From Bradyrhizobium sediminis (lineage in GTDB: Bacteria; Pseudomonadota; Alphaproteobacteria; Rhizobiales; Xanthobacteraceae), in contig NZ_CP076135.1 of assembly GCF_018736105.1 (NCBI RefSeq), forward strand, positions 2,230,001 through 2,294,000: a stretch of 64,000 nt of DNA, in the 5' to 3' direction. The position numbers and the translations under genes were made by a program. The notes under the pieces were generated by a model. That model was not told where the DNA came from and searched no databases. It saw nothing but the letters and a program-made list of their open reading frames with translations. Positions 7,650 to 16,026 of the stretch are shown here, one piece after another (within the stretch, counting starts at the first letter, position 1; each line of letters opens with the position of its first letter).

Positions 7650-8189
7650 GTGAAAGACTGGAACATCATTGTCACGATCTACCAGGAGGGTTTCAGGCGG
7701 GCGCTCCGCGCTTTGCATGATGTTGGGCCCGCCGAGCGCGGTCCGTACCACAATGTGCTGGTGATGAAAGCTGACGATCCGATGGCGGTTCTCGAATCCG
7801 TAGAGCGTCTGACCGAGGAACGCCCGGCGCTCTACGATGCGATCGCGCGGGTGGCGCCGGCGATGCGAGTGTTCGATTTTTCATCTGCGGAGAACTTCAA
7901 GGACAACGCGAAATCCATCTTGCTCCAATGGCTACCGAGCCTGGCAGGAAAGTCATTTCACGCGCGCCTGCATCAGCGCGGGCCCAAACTTGGACTGCAC
8001 ACGCCAGTTGTCGAACGGTTCTTGAACGATGTCATCATCGAGGCGACGGCTAAGGCCGGACAACCGGGTCGGATATCGTTCACGGACCCGGATGCGGTGA
8101 TAGTGATCGATACCGTCGATGATCGGGCCGGGCTCGCCATGTGGGCTCGCGAGGATATCGCTCGCCATCGCTTGTTGAGGCCGGATTAG
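7650..8189 (+). CDS. THUMP-domain protein, stand-alone
   Basis: I place the start at GTG 7650, giving a 179-residue protein beginning V-K-D-W-N-I-I-V-T-I-Y-Q-E-G-F; the frame is open further upstream but there it overlaps the usp gene in another frame. Segments such as Y-H-N-V-L-V-M, F-H-A-R-L-H-Q-R-G-P-K and I-S-F-T-D-P-D-A-V-I-V-I-D-T-V match bacterial proteins made of little more than a THUMP fold, which in larger enzymes presents the tRNA acceptor end to a modification domain. No catalytic domain is attached here, so its partner is unknown. It is probably co-transcribed with usp. Confidence 0.75.
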   Translation: MKDWNIIVTIYQEGFRRALRALHDVGPAERGPYHNVLVMKADDPMAVLESVERLTEERPALYDAIARVAPAMRVFDFSSAENFKDNAKSILLQWLPSLAGKSFHARLHQRGPKLGLHTPVVERFLNDVIIEATAKAGQPGRISFTDPDAVIVIDTVDDRAGLAMWAREDIARHRLLRPD

Positions 8190-8214
8190 CGCGGTATCGT
8201 GGCAAGCTAGATTG

Positions 8215-8533
8215 CGATGTCGGCCCGCTCAAACCCCAGTGCTGCCCAAAAGAACCATCATGCTAGATCCCGCGCGACATCCATGAACACGCCGAGACGT
8301 TGGCCGATCGCTCGCCTGCACCGAAGAGTTTTGAGAAGTCGCGATGTGAGCGCAAGAAGATCGAGATGCGGTTCGCCCACCTGAAGCGCATCCTGAAGCT
8401 CGGTCGCCTTCGACTGCGCGGTCCACGAGGCGCCCAGGATGAGTTTGTTCTGGCCGCTATTGCGCAGAACCTAAGGCGACTCGCAACGCTGGTCGCTCGG
8501 CCGCCACCCGCTCGAGCTCTGTACATCGCGTAG
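8215..8533 (+). pseudogene. Transposase remnant (IS5/IS1182-like C-terminal part)
   Basis: In one plus-strand frame the sequence reads C-P-K-E-P-S-C, then an in-frame TAG, then I-P-R-D-I-H-E-H-A-E-T and C-E-R-K-K-I-E-M-R-F-A-H-L-K-R-I-L-K-L, ending A-A-I-A-Q-N-L-R-R-L-A. This is the C-terminal part of a DDE transposase, including the Y/R-x-x-x-E-x-x-F-like segment with the last acidic residue. The N-terminal two thirds are missing and one stop interrupts the frame. No terminal inverted repeats were found nearby. Confidence 0.65.
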
Positions 8534-8845
8534 CGTTGGAGTTGCGTAAAAGGCGTCAGGGCCGGCGGATCAAAGCCGGCCGCTCCTAAACGAGATGGCC
8601 GACGACCCATCAGCAGCAGCCCGACTCCTGCAACAAAATCTGCCACTTCCGGACTCATGCACCGCAGTAAACAGCATCCCCCAATCGACCATCTCATTAA
8701 CGCGCAAGAACAGTTTTGCGGAGATTGCAATTGGTAGACGCCTGCCTTGGAAGGTGAGCAGGCTTGGGCCCCTAGAGAATGCGATCAATCAATGGAGCTG
8801 ACGGTTTGAAGTATCGGCTAATTTGATCCGATTTTGAGAAGACCA
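8534..8845. other. Intergenic stretch after the transposase remnant
   Basis: No supported gene. Short open frames occur on both strands (for example 8595-8801 plus) but lack ribosome sites and recognisable features. The stretch is probably insertion-sequence debris plus the 3' region of gpmI, which converges from the right. Confidence 0.4.
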
Positions 8846-10363
8846 TTACCGTAATAGCGAGGCGCCGGTCATCTCGGCGGGTCTTGCGAGCCCCATCAAG
8901 GCGAGCACCGTGGGGCCGATATCCGCCAACCGGCCATCGTTAAGCGAAACGTTGGCGCGACCCATGAGCAAGAGTGGCACTGGGTTCGTCGTGTGAGAGG
9001 TGTGGGGGCCGCCTGTTTCAGGATCACGCATCATTTCGCAATTACCGTGATCGGCGGTGACAAGCAGGCAACCAGCGGCCTCAACGGTTGCCTTTGCAAG
9101 CCGGCCCAACCCTGCGTCAACTGTCTCGATTGCCTTGATGGCAGCGGCCAAATTGCCGGTGTGGCCGACCATGTCGGGATTGGCATAGTTCAGGACAATC
9201 AAATCGTATCGACCGGAGCCAATTGCATCTACGGCCTTGTCGGTCAGTTCGGGAGCGGACATCTCCGGCTGCAGGTCATATGTTACGACCTTGGGGGAGG
9301 GGACCATGATTCGGTCCTCGCCTGGATATTGGTCTTCCCTGCCGCCATTAAGAAAATAGGTTACATGCGGATACTTCTCGGTCTCTGCCATCCGCAATTG
9401 GGTACGGCCGGCCGCCGATACGACTTGGCCCAGTACATTGGGCAATGCTTGTGATGGGAAGATTGTCTGCATCAGCGCGTTGAGCTGTTGGCTATACTCA
9501 GTCATTCCTGCGGCAGCCACGATATCAATCGCGCGCCGGCGAGGAAATGCGGAAAAATCCGGATCAAGGAGCGCCGTAAGAATTTCGCGTACTCGGTCGG
9601 CGCGAAAGTTGAAGCACAGGACGCCGTCGCCGTCGTTCATGCCGCGGTAGCCGCCAATGATGGATGGCGCCACGAACTCGTCGGAGACGTTGCGTGCATA
9701 GGACGCGGCAATCGCGGCCTGAGCGGTATCGAAGCGCAGCCCTTCCGCTTCCGCGATGGCGGCATAGGCCTTGGCGATGCGATCCCAGCGATGGTCGCGA
9801 TCCATCGCGTAATAACGTCCGCAGATCGTGGCGATCGGTACAGATGTCGGCAGTGCTGCGGCGAGACGATCGATTTCCTCGGCTGCTGATTGCGGGGGCG
9901 TATCACGCCCATCGGTAAAAGCGTGGATAGCCGTGGGCACGCCGGTCCTGGCAAGCATATTGGCGAGAGCAACGGCATGATCCTGATGCGAATGCACGCC
10001 TCCGAGTGAGGCCAGCCCCAGCAGGTGACAGGTGCCACCGCTCTGCAGAAGGCGGTTAATCAATGCTGACAGAGCGGGCGCGGACAGAACGCGGTTGTCG
10101 GCAATCGCTTCGGCGATGCCAAGCAAATTTCCCTTCACCACCCGGCCCGCGCCGATATTGAGGTGTCCGACCTCGGAGTTGCCCATCTGTCCTTCAGGCA
10201 ACCCGACGTCCGTGCCTGATGCACGCAAGAGGGCGTGGGGGCATGTCTTCCAAAGATGGTCAAACGTTGGAATATCGGCTTGCCGTATGGCGTTGTCAGC
10301 GACTTCCTCCCGCCAACCCCATCCGTCAAGTATCACCAATACGACGGGGCGATGTCGCTTCAT
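8846..10363 (-). CDS. gpmI: 2,3-bisphosphoglycerate-independent phosphoglycerate mutase
   Basis: This is a 505-residue enzyme of the alkaline phosphatase superfamily, interconverting 3- and 2-phosphoglycerate in glycolysis with two Mn ions. The start V-V-L-V-I-L-D-G-W-G (metal Asp13), the phosphoserine nucleophile Ser63 in Q-M-G-N-S-E-V-G-H-L-N-I-G, the D-G-R-D segment and the C-terminal T-A-D-H-G-N and H-T-T-N-P-V-P metal ligands are all visible. Length is normal and the frame intact. No FixK-like box was found upstream. Its presence in a stress region may reflect metabolism under low energy (inference), and it could be a second copy beside a core gpm gene elsewhere. Confidence 0.95.
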   Translation of the reverse strand: MKRHRPVVLVILDGWGWREEVADNAIRQADIPTFDHLWKTCPHALLRASGTDVGLPEGQMGNSEVGHLNIGAGRVVKGNLLGIAEAIADNRVLSAPALSALINRLLQSGGTCHLLGLASLGGVHSHQDHAVALANMLARTGVPTAIHAFTDGRDTPPQSAAEEIDRLAAALPTSVPIATICGRYYAMDRDHRWDRIAKAYAAIAEAEGLRFDTAQAAIAASYARNVSDEFVAPSIIGGYRGMNDGDGVLCFNFRADRVREILTALLDPDFSAFPRRRAIDIVAAAGMTEYSQQLNALMQTIFPSQALPNVLGQVVSAAGRTQLRMAETEKYPHVTYFLNGGREDQYPGEDRIMVPSPKVVTYDLQPEMSAPELTDKAVDAIGSGRYDLIVLNYANPDMVGHTGNLAAAIKAIETVDAGLGRLAKATVEAAGCLLVTADHGNCEMMRDPETGGPHTSHTTNPVPLLLMGRANVSLNDGRLADIGPTVLALMGLARPAEMTGASLLR

Positions 10364-10808
10364 CTAGGCTCCCTTCAATTCGGCGAATCCGCCCTAGATC
10401 CAAGCGGTATCCTCATAAATCGAATTGGTCGGCTGTACCCATCGTATATCAACTCCGGACATATTGGTGATGCAATCCACCGAAGATCGGACAAGCAAAG
10501 CTCTGAACGGAGCGCTGCACCGGCGCATCGTTGTCCAGCGATAGATGCGTGCGTACCTCAAGGTAGTATTGCATGTACGAAAGCAGAACGTGACGCAAAT
10601 ATCGTTCGCCTAACACGATGATATGATCATCGCATTCCCTGCGGACCGAACCGATCAGCCTTTCATTGCCAAGTCCGGTAACCGCACTTCACCCACTCTG
10701 CCCCGCCATGGGGCGCCAACCGTCCGGCGAGATGGATCGTGCGGTCGTGATGTTTCGGCGGCAGCAATTGGTGATCGCAAAAATAGGGCAGAAATGCTAG
10801 CATAGATT
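10364..10808. other. Divergent gap between gpmI and membrane protein gene
   Basis: These 445 bp hold the two divergent promoters but no gene I can support. The open frames crossing it (for example 10235-10621 plus) begin inside gpmI antisense and have no ribosome site. No FixK-like or CtrA-like site was seen. Confidence 0.4.
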
Positions 10809-11642
10809 ATGCAATTATTGATATTGGGAATTGTACTCACTGTCGTCTGCTGGTATTTCGCTTGGTCTCACATTGGCCTTGTAAGCGAATATTCGTTCTT
10901 CCCGCTCTGGGTTGGCTACATCCTGCTCGTCAATGGATTGAGTGAAGTCATGGCTGGGACCTCATTGCTGCGCCGTATGCGCTGGTCCTTCCTATGGCTG
11001 TTCATAATCTCAATTCCCATGTGGTGGTTCTTTGAATATATGAATTCGATTGTCCAGAACTGGCATTACCTGTTTGCTCATCCGATCAGCATTCTTCATT
11101 ACGAAATTCAAGCATCGATTGACTTCTCGACTGTTGTACCAGCGGTCCTGTCGACATCGATCTTAGTCTTTCAGCTCTTGAGGAAACGCTCACTCAACAC
11201 GCGAGTAGCCATACCGGGCACAACATTGCTTATTGCTTTCGGATCCGCGTTTATCTTGTTTTGGCTGCTCAATCTATTTCCCTCTGAAACGTTTCCGCTG
11301 GTCTGGATAGGCCCAATCCTGTTTCTTGAGCCGCTTGCCTATGCCTTGGGGGTACGTGCGTCACTCGTTCACCAAATTGAGCAAGGGAATCTAACGCTCC
11401 CGCTGTCTCTCGGTATCGGTACGCTCATAACCGGATTTTGGTGGGAGTGTTGGAATTTCTACTCGCTTCCGAAGTGGATCTACACGATCCCGTATGTCGG
11501 CTTTTTGAAGATCTTCGAGATGCCGATCCTGGGATATCTGGGCTATCCGTTCTTTGGATTAATCGTATTCAGCTATGCAGCGCTCATCTTGAACTTCATC
11601 GCCAAGCAGGATCTCGCCAAGCTGTTTTCGTCCCAATCCTAG
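10809..11642 (+). CDS. Polytopic membrane protein of unknown family
   Basis: The 277-residue product is almost entirely hydrophobic, with about eight predicted membrane segments beginning at residue 2. Aromatic patches include P-M-W-W-F-F-E-Y near 75-82 and G-F-W-W-E-C-W-N-F-Y near 215-225. Pairs of acidic residues flanked by tryptophans inside membranes recall lycopene-cyclase-domain proteins, but I cannot confirm the family. Codon use is clearly AT-richer than neighbouring genes (many ATT, TTT, AAT codons), suggesting transfer from another source. It stands alone between the gpmI promoter and a gene-free stretch. No function is assigned. Confidence 0.75.
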   Translation: MQLLILGIVLTVVCWYFAWSHIGLVSEYSFFPLWVGYILLVNGLSEVMAGTSLLRRMRWSFLWLFIISIPMWWFFEYMNSIVQNWHYLFAHPISILHYEIQASIDFSTVVPAVLSTSILVFQLLRKRSLNTRVAIPGTTLLIAFGSAFILFWLLNLFPSETFPLVWIGPILFLEPLAYALGVRASLVHQIEQGNLTLPLSLGIGTLITGFWWECWNFYSLPKWIYTIPYVGFLKIFEMPILGYLGYPFFGLIVFSYAALILNFIAKQDLAKLFSSQS

Positions 11643-12305
11643 CGCGTCTGCTGCCGATTAGGGGACATCGCGGGCCTCCTCGCTCAACGGCGCTAAAGCC
11701 GCTCAGAGGGAACCTTTTAACTGTCGCCCTAACAGCAATGCGTCCGCAGGACGTGAGGCCGCTAATCGCTGCCTGGGCCCGTGCGAGCATCGATATTGTG
11801 TTGAATAGTCGGATCGCCGTTATACCGATATCGTTCTGTTGCGATCTTGAAATTCCATTCCGAATCCCATTGCAGCAATTGGTGATACCAGAACCATCCC
11901 GCAGACCAGGTGTCGGTCGCGATGGGTAGACATTTTCGCGAGAATTCCAATCCGAGCGCGCCCACCATTCGCGAACATAAACAATCAGGATGGCCCAAAA
12001 ATAGGGAAGGCAGGAATGATCTTTCCAGTTCGGACGCCGCATCTCCATGTCCATACTGTCGCGCGCTATAGGCATAAGATCGATCCGTCCTGGAGTACCC
12101 GGAACTTCGTGATCGACAAGAAGGCAGTCTCAGTTGGCGACCTCTTTCATTCCAAACCAGACGGGCAATGTCGGCTATTGGCGGCGCAAAGCGGTCGTAA
12201 GATCAAGCGGAGAGGGTGGTACACTCTGGCATTTAGGTTGAACTCTTGCTGGCCGAAATCGAGTACCCGCGCGAAATCGGCATTGGTCTTCGAGTGTCCG
12301 CGGCT
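11643..12305. other. 663-bp stretch without a supported gene
   Basis: On the minus strand from about 12,040 an open frame starts M-D-M-E-M-R-R-P-N-W and gives a hydrophobic run (P-Y-F-W-A-I-L-I-V-Y-V). A second frame around 11,780-11,950 gives a tryptophan/tyrosine-rich run (W-S-A-G-W-F-W-Y-H-Q-L-L-Q-W). Together they might be a frameshifted membrane-protein relic, but I recognise no family. The plus-strand frame 12016-12351 overlaps top6A antisense and is not supported. Confidence 0.35.
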
Positions 12306-13442
12306 CTATGGCAGGAAGCCGTTCACGTTGGCGAGCTTCTTTGGCAGATAGTCATCGATAACGTAGTTGAGGCCCCATTTGGCCAGCGCCTGCTGCTCGG
12401 CGCGAACGCCCATTTGAAGCAATTGCTTGATCGCGGCAATCCACTCGGGGTGAGCCTTGATGAATGGATCATTCTGGAGTGCGTCTTGAGCACGCTTGAT
12501 GTCAGTCGTTGCCAGCTTGTGGGTTGCGTCCTCAAGACCAAAGTCGACGATATCCTGTGGCGTTACGCCCAGGAAACGGGCCTGCGGCACACACAGGAAG
12601 CGGTTTATGTGGGCCGCATTACCTGAACCTACCTTGAGCGTGCGGTAAATATTGGTAAAACCATAGGGGTCGCAATCGACAAAGCAGTAGACCGGCAAGT
12701 TCTGCTTGTCGGAAAGCAGGCGGATGAAGCGCCGTGTGGCGCGGGTCGGGACCCCGCCCATCTCGACGATGATGCATCGGGCTGTTTCCCAAAATCGGTG
12801 ATTGTTGAGGCGTTGAAACATGCCTCCGGTTTCAATGGCGAGCACGAATCGTGCATCGGTACGGAAAGTCAGGTGTTCAGCCGAGCGCGGGATACTGTAG
12901 GCCCCGCTCCCCAGGTTGGCGCAGTCAATCTCGATGGCCTCTCCCGTCGCGGGATTTTTGTCGACCACGGTGAGTCGACCCGCGACCGAACCGCCATGGG
13001 ATTCCGGGTAGAAGCGCAGCTGTTCCCGTGACAGCCCTTGCATCGACGCCATGGCCTCGATGTCGTCCATAATGGCATCTGATTCGGGCTGTTCATCGAA
13101 GCGGCAATCTCCCCAGTTCTTGCTGATGTAGTAAACCTCGCGCTTGGTAGCGAAGTCGTTATGCTCGACCATCGCTCGTGAGGTCGCCATTAAACGCAGG
13201 GTCTGCGCGAATGACCGCGCGGTGGTCACCGTCAGCGAGCGCACCTTACGTGCATCGCCGAGCTCGAAATAGCCCTTCGCTTCATCATACGTGACATTGT
13301 CAAGGCTACGAACTGGAAGCTTGATGTCCGGCAGCTTTCCGGCCTCAATGCTTGTGCGGACCTGTCCGGCAATCGATTCGATCAGCGTGATGGTCTTGTT
13401 ATCCAGATCGCTGCGCGTGACGTCGGAGCTGCTCTTTTTCAT
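12306..13442 (-). CDS. top6A: DNA topoisomerase VI subunit A (Spo11-like)
   Basis: This 378-residue protein is the DNA-cleaving subunit of a type IIB topoisomerase. The winged-helix part has the T-K-R-E-V-Y-Y motif with tandem Tyr104/Tyr105, one of which is the family's nucleophile. The TOPRIM domain has Glu204 in L-A-I-E-T-G-G and Asp256/Asp258 in V-D-C-D-P-Y-G. Length matches archaeal Top6A, and all catalytic residues are present, so activity is plausible. The start ATG overlaps the top6B stop by 4 bp (ATGA), implying translational coupling. Topo VI is typical of archaea and plants and only sporadic in bacteria, which also have gyrase and topo IV. Confidence 0.93.
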   Translation of the reverse strand: MKKSSSDVTRSDLDNKTITLIESIAGQVRTSIEAGKLPDIKLPVRSLDNVTYDEAKGYFELGDARKVRSLTVTTARSFAQTLRLMATSRAMVEHNDFATKREVYYISKNWGDCRFDEQPESDAIMDDIEAMASMQGLSREQLRFYPESHGGSVAGRLTVVDKNPATGEAIEIDCANLGSGAYSIPRSAEHLTFRTDARFVLAIETGGMFQRLNNHRFWETARCIIVEMGGVPTRATRRFIRLLSDKQNLPVYCFVDCDPYGFTNIYRTLKVGSGNAAHINRFLCVPQARFLGVTPQDIVDFGLEDATHKLATTDIKRAQDALQNDPFIKAHPEWIAAIKQLLQMGVRAEQQALAKWGLNYVIDDYLPKKLANVNGFLP

Positions 13443-15130
13443 GGCTCGGGCCTTTGCGTCGTACGGGTCTTGTGGAGCGCGTCGTCGAGCTTCCTCACGG
13501 TGGAGTCGCGTTCATCATTGCTGAGAGCGAGAATGTCCTGCAGGGCGATGCCAATATGTGGCAGATATTTCTCGATATAGGATCGCCTGTCATATTCCTG
13601 GTGAAGTTGCGTCTCGTGGCGCAGGTAATGTGCGAGCTTGCGTGCGCATTCTTGCAGTCCCAGCTTGATCTCCTTGAGGATTTCCGGGTAGGGCTCGATG
13701 GCCTCCTTGGACTCGGAAGTGTAGGGCACCCAAACGGACGCGACATGGACGAGGATCGCCATCGGTGCTACCGGTAAGGCGCCTTTCGATTGGTGCAGGC
13801 CGTAGCCACGCCAGTTCGTCTGGGTGACGGCCTTGGTGATCGCACAGCTGGCCTGCTGGTAGAGCAGCGGTACCCGGTTCGCAAACCGCAGCAGGCGAAC
13901 CGGCTCGTCCTGCTGCGCTATCAGGTGTTCGGCAGCACGCGTTTCAGGCATTTCCTTCTTGCGCATGTGGCCGCTTGCGTCGACTTCAACGCCGGCCCCG
14001 CCGGGGCGGCCATAGGCGATTGCGACTTCCACCTGGAACGGGTTGCCCCGATAGGCGGCGGCTGGCCGGGTGGTGACGGTAAAGAAGTCCGCCTCCAGCT
14101 CCTTGTGCAGCCCGTCCAGCAGCTGCTTCTCGCCGATAGGGACGATACAGTCCGTCCGCGGCGCCAGGATGCGGGTTTTTTGAATCGCCTTGTGCAGCGC
14201 GGCCGCCTGCACGTGGGCGATGTGCTTCGGATGAGAGCGATCGCTTAGTTTCCTGTCTGACAGTTTGCCGGCGAGCTCGATGATCTTGAGCGCCGTCTTC
14301 CTCCCCACGCAGGAAAACTCGTCTACCAGAAATCGCAACAACGTACGGCTTTCGGTATTGCTCAACATCTGAATAAGCCGGCCGAGCTCGATGCCGTACG
14401 GATGAGGCTTGATTTCTGTCGGCCGAGTCGGAAGCTTCCTGGTGCTGCGGGCGAAACGGACCTCTTCCCCCTGCGGGTCCTTGTAGGTGATGGAAAGATG
14501 CGGATTGGCGATGGCCGTCTGCTTCAGATAAACTTCGATCGAATGCGGCCCCTTCTGATAGTGGCCTTCCAGCTCCATCTCGACCCGCGTCCCATGAGGA
14601 CGGTCCCACTGCAGCCGCTTTTTCCTGTGGATGTCCGGCTGGTTCCTGGCGGTATCGACCGACACATGCATTTCCGAGGCAAGCTTATCGCCCTTGATGC
14701 GGCTGATGATATGCAACGGCTTGCCGACGGTGAGCTGTCCGTACATTCCTGCAGCCGAGATCCCCATCCCCTGCTGGCCGCGTGACTGGCTGAGCTTGTG
14801 GAATTTCGAGCCATAGAGGAGCTTGCCGAAAATGCGTGCGATCTGGCTCTCGACAATTCCGGGTCCGTTATCCTCGACGATAACCCGCGACTTCCCGTAG
14901 CGATCGCTCACCTGCACGCTGATATCGGGGAGTATCCCTGCTTCCTCACAAGCATCGAGAGCGTTGTCGACCGCCTCTTTTACAGCAGTGACCAATGCCT
15001 TGGCGGGGGTATCGAAGCCGAGCAGATGACGATTCTTGAGAAAGAACTCCGAAACGGAAATTTCGCGCTGCCGACCCGCCATTTCAAGGGCGGTGGCGGG
15101 TGGGGATTGCCTGTCAGACACAAGGTGCAT
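13439..15130 (-). CDS. top6B: DNA topoisomerase VI subunit B (GHKL ATPase)
   Basis: The 563-residue ATPase subunit contains the Bergerat fold: N-box E-A-V-D-N at 52-56, D-N-G-P-G at 87-91 and the lid G-Q-Q-G-M-G at 118-123. A helix-two-turn-helix region (C-V-G-R-K-T-A-L-K-I-I near 260) and a transducer domain follow. With subunit A it forms an A2B2 enzyme that relaxes and decatenates DNA by ATP-gated strand passage. The C-terminus is charged and ends in T-Q-R-P-E-P. The gene is first in the operon, with a perfect FixK-like box 53 nt before the start, suggesting induction under low oxygen (inference). Confidence 0.94.
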   Translation of the reverse strand: MHLVSDRQSPPATALEMAGRQREISVSEFFLKNRHLLGFDTPAKALVTAVKEAVDNALDACEEAGILPDISVQVSDRYGKSRVIVEDNGPGIVESQIARIFGKLLYGSKFHKLSQSRGQQGMGISAAGMYGQLTVGKPLHIISRIKGDKLASEMHVSVDTARNQPDIHRKKRLQWDRPHGTRVEMELEGHYQKGPHSIEVYLKQTAIANPHLSITYKDPQGEEVRFARSTRKLPTRPTEIKPHPYGIELGRLIQMLSNTESRTLLRFLVDEFSCVGRKTALKIIELAGKLSDRKLSDRSHPKHIAHVQAAALHKAIQKTRILAPRTDCIVPIGEKQLLDGLHKELEADFFTVTTRPAAAYRGNPFQVEVAIAYGRPGGAGVEVDASGHMRKKEMPETRAAEHLIAQQDEPVRLLRFANRVPLLYQQASCAITKAVTQTNWRGYGLHQSKGALPVAPMAILVHVASVWVPYTSESKEAIEPYPEILKEIKLGLQECARKLAHYLRHETQLHQEYDRRSYIEKYLPHIGIALQDILALSNDERDSTVRKLDDALHKTRTTQRPEP

Positions 15131-15183
15131 CCCTCATTATCCATAGAGCAGCTGATGTATATCTACCGCTCCCACGGGGTCGC

Positions 15184-15197
15184 TTGACCAAGATCAA
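15184..15197. promoter_or_regulatory. FixK/FNR-like box before the topoisomerase VI operon
   Basis: TTGACCAAGATCAA is a perfect TTGA-N6-TCAA site lying 53 nt before the top6B ATG on the minus strand, the same geometry as the boxes before usp and DUF2267. On the plus strand no gene follows for more than 800 bp, so the topoisomerase operon is the likely target. Confidence 0.65.
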
Positions 15198-15252
15198 TAT
15201 CGTTTACCCGCTGTGTTGCGCAGAAACAGCCGAGTCAGCTCCATTTGCGCGG

Positions 15253-15393
15253 CTAGGACCGCAAAGTTCTGAGGGAAGCCGGCAGGTGGTCCATGAGCTT
15301 GGCAAACTCGCGCATGCAACACGGCCCGCAGCGCCATGTAAGCGTGGTGGCGATCCTCAAAACTGCAACTGCTCTGCGACTGCCCTGAGCCAT
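15253..15393 (-). CDS. Possible small protein of 46 residues with a CGPCC motif
   Basis: Minus-strand ATG at 15393 follows AGGAAACC with good spacing and opens a frame to 15253. The product is basic with a W-R-C-G-P-C-C-M-R-E-F centre that could bind a metal or be redox active. I recognise no family, and the frame extends upstream of the ATG, so chance cannot be excluded. It lies between the hypothetical gene at 15547 and the topoisomerase box. Confidence 0.25.
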   Translation of the reverse strand: MAQGSRRAVAVLRIATTLTWRCGPCCMREFAKLMDHLPASLRTLRS

Positions 15394-15546
15394 AAATTGG
15401 TTTCCTGAACGGTGCGATCGGTCAGGCGTTAGAGCCACGGTCGAATTTCCTGCCCTCGACGACATCCAATGCCGTTTCCGGCAGTCCTCACGACGGCCTC
15501 TGCCGCATGTTTAGATCCAACTACGAAGCCAGTGCGAAGACTTCGT

Positions 15547-16026
15547 TCATTTTTCCCGCTCTTGCTTGACAACACCGGGGCCATGCCGATCGTTCTCGAT
15601 GGAAGCGAGTAGCCTGGAGAGGCGGGCCTCGGCTTCGGAATCGTTTGCCTGCGCGAGGACTGTCGCGGTTCCTCGTTCGGGGCGAATGAACTGGCTGTAG
15701 AAGGAGTCAAGATCAATCTGCTGCTCATCCTCTACCATCGTGCCCCTGCCGGGCCCGCGCGGACCGATTTCGTCTTCAACGACAATGGTCATCAGCCAGC
15801 CGTCGGACGGATGAGCGGGAGCGATCTCCAGGGTTGCAACAGTGGCAATTTCGCTAAGGTCCTCACGCTCCTCATCGCCGAGGTGAAGTTCTGCGCGAGC
15901 GGGGATTTGGCGCTCCTCGGCTGTGCGGCGTGCGACGATCTTCAGAGACGAGGGGGTGATCCGATGCTCGGCAATGATCCAGCGAACGATCTGCTTGGGA
16001 TCGATATCTACGGGAAAGGGTTCCAT
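15547..16026 (-). CDS. Conserved-looking hypothetical protein
   Basis: The 159-residue acidic, soluble protein has no signal peptide or membrane segment. The N-terminal part (P-K-Q-I-V-R-W-I-I-A-E-H-R near residues 10-22) looks helical. A middle part with P-S-D-G-W-L-M-T-I-V-V-E-D-E-I-G-P-R resembles a beta sheet, and the C-terminus is charged. Coding character and a GAGGATATCCGA ribosome-site region support it as a real gene. I do not recognise a domain. A perfect FixK-like box lies 320 nt upstream, farther than for its neighbours. Confidence 0.7.
   Translation of the reverse strand: MEPFPVDIDPKQIVRWIIAEHRITPSSLKIVARRTAEERQIPARAELHLGDEEREDLSEIATVATLEIAPAHPSDGWLMTIVVEDEIGPRGPGRGTMVEDEQQIDLDSFYSQFIRPERGTATVLAQANDSEAEARLSRLLASIENDRHGPGVVKQEREK

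Noticed and set aside
8263..8730. Minus-strand frame of 155 codons over the transposase remnant
   Set aside because: It is the complement of the transposase relic; the plus-strand reading carries the recognisable transposase motifs.
12016..12351. Plus-strand frame of 111 codons beside top6A
   Set aside because: Overlaps the top6A 3' end antisense, lacks a ribosome site and any recognisable feature.
12430..12450. TTGATCGCGGCAA inside top6A as another FixK2-like box
   Set aside because: The spacing is one base short and it is within coding sequence far from any start.
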